A stretch of 64,000 nucleotides of DNA, from positions 1,553,001 through 1,617,000 of the forward strand of contig NZ_CP006587.1 in NCBI RefSeq assembly GCF_000737515.1. The letters run 5' to 3'. Source of the stretch: Hymenobacter sp. APR13. GTDB taxonomy: Bacteria > Bacteroidota > Bacteroidia > Cytophagales > Hymenobacteraceae. The first letter of the stretch is position 1. Each line of letters starts with the position of its first letter. Positions 43,582 to 51,494 of this stretch are shown here, piece by piece. The position numbers and the translations under genes are program-made. The notes beneath the pieces were generated by a model. The model worked only from the letters and a program-made list of their open reading frames with translations. It ran no database searches and was not told the DNA's origin.

Positions 43582-46500
43582 TTACGCCTGCAGTTCGCGG
43601 CTCAGGTTGTACAGCGCCTGTTTCAGCGGCAAGAAAAACAGGGTTTCCGGCAGAGTTTCGTCGCTGGAAAGCTGGCGCTGGAACTGGTGCAGGCCCAGGC
43701 TCAGGCTGTCCTCGATTTCGCGGAGCAGGATGTCTTTCACGCGCTGACGGTCCACGTCCACGCCTACTTCGCGCAGGTAGGGCGCTACGTCGTCGCCTTC
43801 GAGCACGAGGGTGAGGTAGTTGCGCACGTTGTCGAGCACCGTGTTTTTCAGCTCGGCATCTACCTGGTTTAGTTTGAGGCGCTGCTGGTTGAGTTCGGTG
43901 CCTTCCACGGCGCCGCTGTACTTCACGGGCTTGATGTTGTCGTAGTCGGTGGTGGTTTTCTCCTCGAACAGCACGCCGCCGTTGGTGGTGGCTTCCTTGG
44001 GGTTGTCGGCCAGGATGACGCGGAAGTTATGGGGCGGCTCCACGCCCGTCACAGCCTGGAAGATGGCCTTCGTAATCTTCTCAATGGCCACCAGCGAGCT
44101 GCCGCCGGCCAGCAGGCGCAGGTAGAGGCTGCCTTTGCCCGAGAAGCACAGGTAGCGCGGCGTTTTAAGGCCGAGGTGCTTGGTAAGCTGGGCCGTGTGG
44201 TAGATGATGCTGGTGTAGTGCAGGTAGAACAGCACCCGCAGCTGCCGGCCCTTACCGAGGCCCAGCGCCTGGGTGAAGCGCAGGGCATCATCGTACTTGA
44301 ACAGCAGGCTGGTCACGTCGGCGGAGCCGAAATCGGTATTGCTGAGGGCGGCGCGCAGGTAGCCTTTGTACTCCTGGTTTTGCTCGGAGTCGGGCAGGCT
44401 TTCCACGTGGCCCACACCGAGGCGCAGCAGGCCGTTCTGCTTGGGCGCGCCCTGCACGCGGGCGTAGCCATCGCCCCACAGGTCATCACCGGCGAAGCGG
44501 AACGAGGTGCTGTAGGCCGGTTTCTGGTCGGCGAAGAGCAGCAAGTCGGTGGTGCCGCCACCGATGTCGATGTTCACCACGTTTTCGTCGCGGTTGGGTA
44601 CTACCTGGTTGGTGGCGGTGAGGTAGTAGTACGGGGCCACCGACTCGGTGAGGCAGATAGTAGCGCGGCGCGTTTTGAACACCTGCTGGAACGACTCATC
44701 CCACACCTGCTGGAACTGGTTGCGCAGGAACCCATCGAAGCTCAGCGGCGCAAACCACACCACGCGGGTGTCTTCCAAGATGCCACCGTGCAAGGCCGCC
44801 TTGTGGCGCAGCAGCAGCAGAATTTCCCGGAAAAACGCCTCAATGCGGGCCACGCCCTGCGGGTCCAGCTCGGCCGACCACTTCAGGTTGGTCACGAACC
44901 GGTTCTGGGGCAGCTCGGCCGTGTTTTCGGTGTTGATGCTGAAGCCGATGTTGATGTTGCTGAGCACCTTGGCCGGCTCGTTGGCAAACGACGTAGTTTC
45001 GCACACGGCCGTCCGAATCGGAAACTCATACACCGAGCCGCCTTCGCCCACGAACGAGGGCACAAACTCGCGGTTTTGTAGCGTGGCAATGTTGTCCCAG
45101 ATCTGGCCGGCGCCCGTACGGTAGCGTTGCGCGGCCGAAAGCCCCTGATCAGCTACCGGCGCGTGCAGCCACTCCACCTGTACATCGGCCTCGCCAATGG
45201 TAAGTGGGCGCGGATGGGCGCTCGGCGAATCGGCGTAGGCAATGTGGGTGTTGGTGGTGCCGAAGTCGACAGCAAACGTGAAGCGGCGGGTGCCGCGGTC
45301 CAGCTCGCGCCAGCGCGGCACCAGCAGGCCCCGGGCCGGCTCCGCCCCGATGGTGGCGGGCGGGCAGGTCAACTCCGCAAGGTCGAAGTGGGTGCCAGTG
45401 ACTTCATAGTAAGTGCTGCCGGCAGTAGCCATACTCTTCTGGGTGCGCTCATAACGGGTGGCGCGGCGGGCGGCCCCCTGCTCCGTAATTCGCTCCCCAT
45501 TCACGAAGAACGTGAGGTCGTAGCGGCGGTTGAGCATGGTGGGCGCGTTGTCGGCATCCACCAGCATCACTTTGTAGAGGTCATTGTACTCGGGCTGGTA
45601 GCGCACCTTGTAGAACGGGAACACGCCCACGCCCACGGCGGCCTTCACAATGCGGCCCTTCTCCAGAATCTCGCGGCCCTGGGCGTCCTTGGGGTTCTGC
45701 GGATTATGGTAGTAGCTGCGCTCGAAGGTGATGAAGCGGCCCGCCTGCACCGGCACCCGCAGCTGCACGCGCACGTGGCTCAGGTCGATGGTGAAGGTAA
45801 GCAGCTCGGCCAGCTCGTTTTCGGTGAAATACTCAAAAAACGCCTGTTTCAGCGGCAGCAGGTACGGAAAACGCGCCCGGCCCTGACCATCAGCCCCGTA
45901 CTGGAACGTGACTTTGCCGGTGTGGAAGCGCTGGGTGTTCAGCTCGTAGGGCAGCTCCACCAGGGAGTCTTCCAGCAGGTCGCCCACCGTCAGGTAGGGG
46001 TACTTGAAGCCTTTGCCGGGCAGCACGCGGCTTTCCAGCGCCACCTCGTCGTAGTAGGGCACCGGCGTGCGGTCGTCCCAGGGCTGGCCGTTGAGGTAGT
46101 TGGCGCCGGGCATCGTCAGGTTGGGGCGCAGCACTAACGGGCGCGGCCGGCCCGTCGTCGATTCGCGGGTGGGCTGGATGAACAGGTCGGAGCTGGTCAC
46201 GGCCGACTGGTCGGCGCGGCCAGGCAGGGGCACGCCTTTCACGCTCACCAGGTTGCCCTGTACGTCGGCCAGGGCCGGGTAGCGGGCGGCAAACTGCTGG
46301 GCGCTCCGGTCGCCCTGCATCTGAAGCTGGTTGATTTTCGAGCGGTCGAGGCCGGCGTATACGCTACCGGCAAACTCGCGGCGCTGCAGCTGCGGATAGG
46401 CCAGAAACAGCTCGTACACGAACTCCCGGAACTGCGGGTCGCGGTCTTCGAGCAGCACGGTCTGCTGGTCGAAGTAGTGGCCGCGGGCCTGGGGCCGCTC

Positions 46501-47046
46501 CAGGTCCAGGGGCGTCACGGCGGGGCCGGTGAACAGGATGGTCAGCGGCGAGGTACCGCCCAGCAGGCGCGTACCGCCCGCCAGCTCCGGCGACTCATAG
46601 TACACCAGGTACATGTCGGAGAAGTCGCGGAACCGCTCGTCCTGCATGTACAGCTGCAGGGTTTCGCCTAATAGGCGCGTGCCCTCGTCTTGCCGCATCC
46701 GGCGGATTTCGGCCTCGGCATTCCAGCGGCGCAGCGTGATTTTACGGCCGGCCTGGGTGTAGAGGTGGTAGTTGTAGAGCAGCTCCAGCAAATCCCAGAA
46801 GTGGGTGGTCAGCTCGTGGTACACCGAGCCGGGGTTGCGCTGCCCCTCCCGGGCCAGGAAGTCGAAAGCCGTTTCAAACAGGTGCATCCGCGCAAACGGC
46901 GTCGGGATGCTCACGGCCAGGTTGCGCGACTTGCCCCCCGCGGGGTCGGTCACGGTGTTGATTTCGGTGCTGGTGACGGGGGCGGTTTTCTGCCAGCCCT
47001 GCACCTGCTGGGAGCCGTTGTTATGTAAGCGAAGGACTTTGGCCAT
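43582..47046 (-). CDS. Giant actin/Hsp70-fold ATPase with unique N-terminal half
   Basis: 1154 residues, no signal peptide. The first ~585 residues have no recognised family and look globular (FETAFDFLAREGQRNPGSVY, SVKGVPLPGRADQSAV). The second half is an ASKHA-type ATPase: phosphate-1 loop VDFGTTNTHIAYADS with Asp594, phosphate-2 loop VNIDIGGGTTDLLLF with Asp827, and a later Gly-rich adenosine-type segment (RYLCFSGKGSLYLRL). Bacterial members with this fold work as chaperones or filaments. The substrate-binding domain of Hsp70 is missing. It is the largest product of the cluster and probably the ATP-driven cytoplasmic component. Confidence 0.85.
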   Translation of the reverse strand: MAKVLRLHNNGSQQVQGWQKTAPVTSTEINTVTDPAGGKSRNLAVSIPTPFARMHLFETAFDFLAREGQRNPGSVYHELTTHFWDLLELLYNYHLYTQAGRKITLRRWNAEAEIRRMRQDEGTRLLGETLQLYMQDERFRDFSDMYLVYYESPELAGGTRLLGGTSPLTILFTGPAVTPLDLERPQARGHYFDQQTVLLEDRDPQFREFVYELFLAYPQLQRREFAGSVYAGLDRSKINQLQMQGDRSAQQFAARYPALADVQGNLVSVKGVPLPGRADQSAVTSSDLFIQPTRESTTGRPRPLVLRPNLTMPGANYLNGQPWDDRTPVPYYDEVALESRVLPGKGFKYPYLTVGDLLEDSLVELPYELNTQRFHTGKVTFQYGADGQGRARFPYLLPLKQAFFEYFTENELAELLTFTIDLSHVRVQLRVPVQAGRFITFERSYYHNPQNPKDAQGREILEKGRIVKAAVGVGVFPFYKVRYQPEYNDLYKVMLVDADNAPTMLNRRYDLTFFVNGERITEQGAARRATRYERTQKSMATAGSTYYEVTGTHFDLAELTCPPATIGAEPARGLLVPRWRELDRGTRRFTFAVDFGTTNTHIAYADSPSAHPRPLTIGEADVQVEWLHAPVADQGLSAAQRYRTGAGQIWDNIATLQNREFVPSFVGEGGSVYEFPIRTAVCETTSFANEPAKVLSNINIGFSINTENTAELPQNRFVTNLKWSAELDPQGVARIEAFFREILLLLRHKAALHGGILEDTRVVWFAPLSFDGFLRNQFQQVWDESFQQVFKTRRATICLTESVAPYYYLTATNQVVPNRDENVVNIDIGGGTTDLLLFADQKPAYSTSFRFAGDDLWGDGYARVQGAPKQNGLLRLGVGHVESLPDSEQNQEYKGYLRAALSNTDFGSADVTSLLFKYDDALRFTQALGLGKGRQLRVLFYLHYTSIIYHTAQLTKHLGLKTPRYLCFSGKGSLYLRLLAGGSSLVAIEKITKAIFQAVTGVEPPHNFRVILADNPKEATTNGGVLFEEKTTTDYDNIKPVKYSGAVEGTELNQQRLKLNQVDAELKNTVLDNVRNYLTLVLEGDDVAPYLREVGVDVDRQRVKDILLREIEDSLSLGLHQFQRQLSSDETLPETLFFLPLKQALYNLSRELQA

Positions 47047-47080
47047 TTGCTGCTTGGAAAGGTCTTTTTTGGGTGTGGTT

Positions 47081-47569
47081 CTAACGATAATTCTCTAGCA
47101 ATCTGCCTATATCATGCTGCGGGTTATCCGCAAACAGATCATCATACCCACCGAAAGCATTTTTCTCTGTAGTCGGAATAAAAGTCAGGGTAGCGTACTC
47201 ATTGTGATAAATATGAGACGACAATTTCTTACCGTCTGCAAATGAGAAGACTACTTCTACCTCCCAGTCGCCAGGTATTCGCCCTTGGCCTATTCGGTAT
47301 TTAGATAAGCCCTTGTAATAGCGTACCAGCGTGTTGATAAACGTTGAGTCTTTTATGACTACAGCTTTATTAACGATAGATGGCCTGGAAGGAAAAGGCG
47401 CTAAGGTGACTGATGTGACATTAGCTGCTTCTAGTTTCTGAAGTTCTAATTGTCCCTGTTGCACATGGGTACGACTAGAGGAAGACGAAGAAACCTGTAG
47501 CACAAGAAAACCTGCTAAGAACCCTAATAGAAGCAAGCCTTTAATCTTGATACTCATCCTACAAGTCAT
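47081..47569 (-). CDS. Small membrane-anchored protein, AT-rich, interleaved in the cluster
   Basis: 162 residues. An N-terminal membrane segment (IKGLLLLGFLAGFLVLQVSS) precedes a stretch of six Ser and a periplasmic alpha/beta domain (WEVEVVFSFADGKKLSSHIY, LTFIPTTEKNAFGGYDDLF). The start could be Met1 or Met5. It is clearly richer in A+T than its neighbours. It lies 34 bases before the ATPase gene and about 90 bases after the tubulin-like gene. No family or function is recognised. Confidence 0.7.
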   Translation of the reverse strand: MTCRMSIKIKGLLLLGFLAGFLVLQVSSSSSSRTHVQQGQLELQKLEAANVTSVTLAPFPSRPSIVNKAVVIKDSTFINTLVRYYKGLSKYRIGQGRIPGDWEVEVVFSFADGKKLSSHIYHNEYATLTFIPTTEKNAFGGYDDLFADNPQHDIGRLLENYR

Positions 47570-47599
47570 TCAGGTAAACAACATCAGCGCGCGGGCAAA

Positions 47600-47654
47600 C
47601 CACCCCAGCCGCGCCTTCGGCACGGCGTCCCCTCCTTTCCAAGGAGGGGAGTTT
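47600..47654. repeat. REP-like repeat with CCCCTCCTT hairpin, copy A
   Basis: Contains the perfect hairpin TCCCCTCCTT (47628-47637) / AAGGAGGGGA (47641-47650) next to a CCACCCCAGCC segment. Two further copies lie at 49129-49187 and 49242-49280, so copies flank the tubulin-like gene on both sides. The hairpin begins just after the tubulin-like stop and may end or attenuate that transcript. Confidence 0.8.
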
Positions 47655-47659
47655 TCGTT

Positions 47660-49108
47660 CTACACCACTTTCACTTTCTCCTCAAACGCCTTATCGGTCA
47701 CATTATAGAACAGCTCCAGCAGCTTGCGGAAGTTGTCGGGTTCCTGGATGGACTTCTCGGTTTTGTTGAGGTTGTCGAGCAGGTAGTTGTGGCTGAGGCC
47801 CTTGTTGAAGAAGTCGTTCCACTTCTTTTCCACCGGCTTACCCAGGATCATGGCGTTGAAGTCGTCGGTCTGCAGGTCGAAGGGGCGGAAGGCGCGGCGG
47901 TTTTGGGCCAGCTCTTGCAGCCACTGGTCTACGCCCGAGTCCTGGCTGTGCAGGAAGGTGTTCAGCTCCCGGAAGATGGGCTCGTTGCGCATGGCGTAGT
48001 CCAGCTTCAGATTGTCGGCGTAGGGCGCTTTGTCGGTGGGCAGGTGCTGCTTGTGGTAGCGCGTGAAGTACAGGAACTGCGTGAGCTGCTTGGCCATGAT
48101 TTCCCGCGTCTCATCGGGCAGGTGGCTGAACTGAATTTCCGGCGCGTCGGTCTGTAGGCCGTACTCGTGGAAGTGCGGGCCGCCGGTGCGCAGCTCGGTG
48201 GGCGAGTAGCGCATGAAATCCACGATGCTCAGGGCCGCCAGCAGCTCAATCACGTGGGCCTTGTTCTTCTGCTGGGTACCGCCGGGCTGGTTTTCGTAGG
48301 GCGTGTCGGGCGTGTCGGCGAGGTAGTACAGCGCGTCGAGACCCTGCAGGTTGTGCTCGTAGTAGCTGAGCGCCGCCTTGGTCTTGGTGAGGAAGTTGTT
48401 GGAGTCGATGACGGCGTTGTCCTCGCTCTGGAGGGCGAAGTAGGGCATCACCGTCACGGCGCCGGTGGGGGCGTCGCGCAGGTAACGGGCGTTACTGAGG
48501 CGGGTGTTCGAATCCTTCAGGTTCTTGAGCATCAGCGGGAAGCCCGCCGCGCCCGTGCCGCCGAAGATGCTCGACACGAAGAACACCCGGTCGCCGTCCT
48601 GGAAATTATCGGCGAAAAACCGCATTTCCGGGCTTTCCACCAGCTTATTCAGCACAATGCTGCCCACGTTGGGTGAGCCGCGGAAGCCAATGGTGAGCGG
48701 GCTTTCCAGGTTATCCTGCGTAAACAGCAGATCCACCAACCCTTTCGAGTCCACGCTCAGCCCGTCGTAGCTCAGGTACTGCCGGAAGCTCTGGTTGATG
48801 CCGCCGAAGTCGAAGATGAAGGTGTCCTTCACCGAGCCGTTCACGTCCTGCGAAATGCCGCTCAGCGTGCTGATGTCTGTCTTGAAGAAGCCTTCTTCGC
48901 GGGGGCCGAGGCGCTTGTAAATCTGCTGGTAGCTCTGCAGCAGCTGCACCGTGCGGTTCATGTCGCCGTTGTGCGCGTCGGGGTCGATGATGATGGGCAC
49001 CACCCGGTCGCAGTTGGGCAGGTCCACGCCCGCCGCCAGCAGCATCGTGAGCGAGCGAATCACGCGGGAACCCGTGCCGCCAATACCGAATAAAAAGAGT
49101 TTAGCCAT
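47660..49108 (-). CDS. FtsZ/tubulin-like protein (Tubulin_2 type)
   Basis: 482 residues, cytoplasmic. The N-terminus MAKLFLFGIGGTGSRVIRSL has the G-x-G-G-x-G phosphate loop of the tubulin/FtsZ nucleotide fold. Residues 179-191 (SSIFGGTGAAGFP) match the tubulin signature loop that binds GTP phosphates. The rest is unlike FtsZ: no C-terminal FtsA/ZipA-binding tail and no recognisable T7 catalytic NxDxxD motif in my reading. This fits the FtsZ-like families linked with VWA and OmpA-domain proteins in a predicted membrane-remodelling system. GTPase and polymerising ability are inferred. Confidence 0.82.
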   Translation of the reverse strand: MAKLFLFGIGGTGSRVIRSLTMLLAAGVDLPNCDRVVPIIIDPDAHNGDMNRTVQLLQSYQQIYKRLGPREEGFFKTDISTLSGISQDVNGSVKDTFIFDFGGINQSFRQYLSYDGLSVDSKGLVDLLFTQDNLESPLTIGFRGSPNVGSIVLNKLVESPEMRFFADNFQDGDRVFFVSSIFGGTGAAGFPLMLKNLKDSNTRLSNARYLRDAPTGAVTVMPYFALQSEDNAVIDSNNFLTKTKAALSYYEHNLQGLDALYYLADTPDTPYENQPGGTQQKNKAHVIELLAALSIVDFMRYSPTELRTGGPHFHEYGLQTDAPEIQFSHLPDETREIMAKQLTQFLYFTRYHKQHLPTDKAPYADNLKLDYAMRNEPIFRELNTFLHSQDSGVDQWLQELAQNRRAFRPFDLQTDDFNAMILGKPVEKKWNDFFNKGLSHNYLLDNLNKTEKSIQEPDNFRKLLELFYNVTDKAFEEKVKVV

Positions 49109-49128
49109 GAGTTGCTGATGTTGAACAA

Positions 49129-49280
49129 AACTCCCCTCCTTGGAAAGGAGGGGACGCGGCGGCTTTAGCCGACGCTGGGGTGGTTGATTCGTTGCTGATG
49201 TTGTTTATCAAAACAACCCAAACGTCATCGTCCAACGATTATCAACCACCCCTAGCCCCTCCTTTCCAAGGAGGGGAACT
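49129..49280. repeat. Inverted pair of REP-like repeats, copies B and C
   Basis: Copy B (49129-49187) and copy C (49242-49280) face each other. Both contain CCCCTCCTT...AAGGAGGGG and a GGGGTGGTTGA/TCAACCACCCC flank. Between them is a duplicated GTTGCTGATGTTG phrase (49111-49123 and 49191-49203). They fill the gap between the tubulin-like gene and the small membrane protein gene. Confidence 0.8.
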
Positions 49281-49297
49281 AACTTTTAGCTTTAGCT

Positions 49298-49690
49298 CTA
49301 GAACGGTGTCGTGCTGGCGTTGGTGGAGGCGCGCTTGAGCAGCATGGAGAACAGGAAAAACCAGAACATACCCAGGATGGCGTTCCAGGTGGCCAGCCAG
49401 TAGATGTAGCTGTGGTCGGTGACCTGCTGGGCGTTGGTCTGCCAGATGGTGACGAAGAAGGAAATCAGCGCATTCAGACCCAGGAAGATGGCCCAGTGCC
49501 GGCCCTTGTTGAAGGTAGCCACGCCCATGGCCCGGTTGATGAGCAGATAGAACATCACCACCAGCCCCAGCGAAACGCCCAGGTTCAGCAGCCCCAGGTT
49601 GGGGAAGATAACGTCGCGGTACACGGGGGTATCGGCGGGTGGTTGGGGGGCGCCGATGAGTTCGTAGAGGAAACGGAAGAGTGCTTTCAT
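49298..49690 (-). CDS. Three-helix membrane protein of the cluster
   Basis: 130 residues. Membrane helices are at about 32-52 (LGLLNLGVSLGLVVMFYLLI), 66-83 (WAIFLGLNALISFFVTIW) and 98-118 (WLATWNAILGMFWFFLFSML). There is a short polar tail ASTNASTTPF. No family is recognised. It lies between the VWA lipoprotein and the tubulin-like gene, and may be a membrane tether for the tubulin-like protein; this is inference. Confidence 0.75.
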   Translation of the reverse strand: MKALFRFLYELIGAPQPPADTPVYRDVIFPNLGLLNLGVSLGLVVMFYLLINRAMGVATFNKGRHWAIFLGLNALISFFVTIWQTNAQQVTDHSYIYWLATWNAILGMFWFFLFSMLLKRASTNASTTPF

Positions 49691-49857
49691 GAAAGGAAGT
49701 AACGCGAAGTTTCCCTTCGCGGGTGATGGAACGATACGACGAGGGGCGAAATTGTCAGGGGCGCGAAGCTTTTGCTTCGCGCGGTGTTGAACGACTATCG
49801 TGCCAAGTAATGTGGCGAGCAGTGTGCGTTTGTACGCGAAGCAAAGGCTTCGCGCTA
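49691..49857. repeat. Repeat-filled gap with GCGAAGC hairpins
   Basis: Contains three short palindromes built on GCGAAG/CTTCGC: ACGCGAAGTTTCCCTTCGCG (49702-49721), GCGCGAAGCTTTTGCTTCGC (49761-49780) and TACGCGAAGCAAAGGCTTCG (about 49833-49852). These can pair with each other or within themselves. No gene is supported; a promoter for the small membrane protein was not recognised. Confidence 0.65.
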
Positions 49858-51228
49858 CTACTCGGCGGGCTGTACGGTCAGGGGCAGCTCAAACACCGGG
49901 CGCTTCTCCCCGGCCGCCTGCGGCTCCAGGCCATCGAGCAGGGAGATGAGGGCGAAGGTTTTGGGCGCGGGCGTGCCATCGTTGCGAGTGGTCCACTGGG
50001 CTACCCAGGCGGGGCGCTGGTCCTGGAGACGCAGCACCAACGGGCGGGCCGCTTTGGGCGCTTTCGTGAGGCGGATTTTGGCGAAGTGCGTGAACTTGCT
50101 TTCCGGGCCGCTGCTGGCCTTGGTCTGGGCTGAGGCAGCCTGCACGTCGAGCAGCTTGGCATCCGTGTCCACGCCCTGCAGGGTCAGGTTCTGCTTAAGG
50201 TAGGCCACGTCGCGGTACTGGCCGGGCATCTGCGCCAGGTTCAGGCCCACCACAAACTCCACCGGCTGCTGCGCCGAGGCTTCCGATACGGCCACCACGC
50301 GGTAGGCGTCGGCGGTGCGCTTGCTGGCCCCGGCGTCGCCGTAGTACCAGCTGCCCTTATTCTGGAACTTGCTCAGCAGCGAATACGCCGGCCTTGGGTA
50401 CGTAACGCCGAAGTGGGCCTGCTTTGCGGGCTGCTGCTCCAGCAACGCGGCATCAAACTGCCGCACCGCCGCCGCCGGCCCCAGCACCCAGATGTAGTAG
50501 GGAATTTCGGTGTCGCAGCAGGCCGTTTTCTTACCGGCCGCCTTCAGCGCTGGGTAGTATGTGCCCCGGAAATCCGAGGTGTAACCGTACACCGACACGG
50601 CCAGCTCCGGCTGCGCGCCGTTGCGCTGCAGGGCGTCAGTAATGTCGGTTTTGATGTAGGGAATGGCCCCGGCGTTTTTCGGGGAGTAGATGAAGTCCGA
50701 AATCAGCACGCTCACGGTGCTAGGCTGGTAGTAGCGCGTCATCAGCGTATCGAGCACGGCGGGCAACTCGGTGCTTTTGGCTGGCTGCTGAATACCACTG
50801 CGCACCGTTGCCGAAATACCCTGGTAGGTATCGGCGTAAGGCTTCTCCTTGATGCGGAAAAACGCCTTTTTCCGGGCGGCCGGCGTCCGGTTGATTTCCG
50901 AGAGCAGCTGCGCCACATGCTGCTGAAACTTAGTATTCTCGCCGCTGGCCCCGGTTTTGGGCATGAAGCCTTCCATCGAGCCCGATACTTCCAGGAACAC
51001 GTTCACGGCCTGCAACGGCTGGGCAGCGGCGCCACTGACCACATCAGTAGCTTCTTCGGAAGCATCGGGCGTCGGCGTGGCGGCGGGCGTAGCAGCCGGC
51101 GTTTCCGTTTTGGTATCCGCGGCGGCCTCCTCTCCTTTCATATCGGAGCGGGAGTAGCAGCCGGGCAGCAGGAGCAGCGTCAGGCCCAGGGCGGGCAGCA
51201 GGCGGGGGAAGGAGGTCGGGTAGCGCAT
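49858..51228 (-). CDS. VWA-like lipoprotein (first gene of the motor-cytoskeleton cluster)
   Basis: 456 residues from the ATG at 51228, which gives a lipoprotein signal (LGLTLLLLPGC, Cys24). A Thr/Ala/Pro/Glu-rich linker of about 45 residues leads to a von Willebrand A-like fold: VNVFLEVSGSMEGF at 76-89, with Glu80 where the metal site normally has Asp (DxSxS), then STVSVLISDFIYSPKN. The C-terminal part is beta-rich (VVAVSEASAQQPVEFVVGLN). Lipidation places it outside the inner membrane, on the opposite side from the tubulin-like and ATPase proteins. VWA proteins are known companions of this FtsZ-like family. Confidence 0.78.
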   Translation of the reverse strand: MRYPTSFPRLLPALGLTLLLLPGCYSRSDMKGEEAAADTKTETPAATPAATPTPDASEEATDVVSGAAAQPLQAVNVFLEVSGSMEGFMPKTGASGENTKFQQHVAQLLSEINRTPAARKKAFFRIKEKPYADTYQGISATVRSGIQQPAKSTELPAVLDTLMTRYYQPSTVSVLISDFIYSPKNAGAIPYIKTDITDALQRNGAQPELAVSVYGYTSDFRGTYYPALKAAGKKTACCDTEIPYYIWVLGPAAAVRQFDAALLEQQPAKQAHFGVTYPRPAYSLLSKFQNKGSWYYGDAGASKRTADAYRVVAVSEASAQQPVEFVVGLNLAQMPGQYRDVAYLKQNLTLQGVDTDAKLLDVQAASAQTKASSGPESKFTHFAKIRLTKAPKAARPLVLRLQDQRPAWVAQWTTRNDGTPAPKTFALISLLDGLEPQAAGEKRPVFELPLTVQPAE

Positions 51229-51494
51229 CGGGCTAAAGTAACGACAATCTGCCCGCAGCGGATACATGGAGAGTAACTGAGTAGCGGAGTAACTGAGTAA
51301 TTGTTCTGTCAACCAGCACAATTACTCAATTACTCCGCTACGTCGTTGGCAGTAGCGCAAACTTTGTAGTTCGCGTATTCACGCCGCAAGAAGAACCTGC
51401 CCGAACGGCGCGGGGACGCGAACTACAAAGTTCGCGCTACTTAGCTACCTGGCAGCACGATTACTCCGTTACTCCGCTACGCAGTTACTCTCCC
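51229..51494. repeat. Nested inverted repeats upstream of the cluster
   Basis: The outer arms 51269-51303 (GAGAGTAACTGAGTAGCGGA...) and 51460-51492 are complementary. An inner partner of the left arm is at 51319-51341. Inside them lies a pair of the element TAGCGC(A/G)AACT.../...AGTTCGCGCTA (51353-51375 and 51417-51439), also present at 27481-27510. The sequence between the VWA gene and the NDP-sugar gene is almost entirely repeats. The only -7-like motif for the cluster is TACTTTAG at 51240-51233, too close to the ATG to be convincing. Confidence 0.75.
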
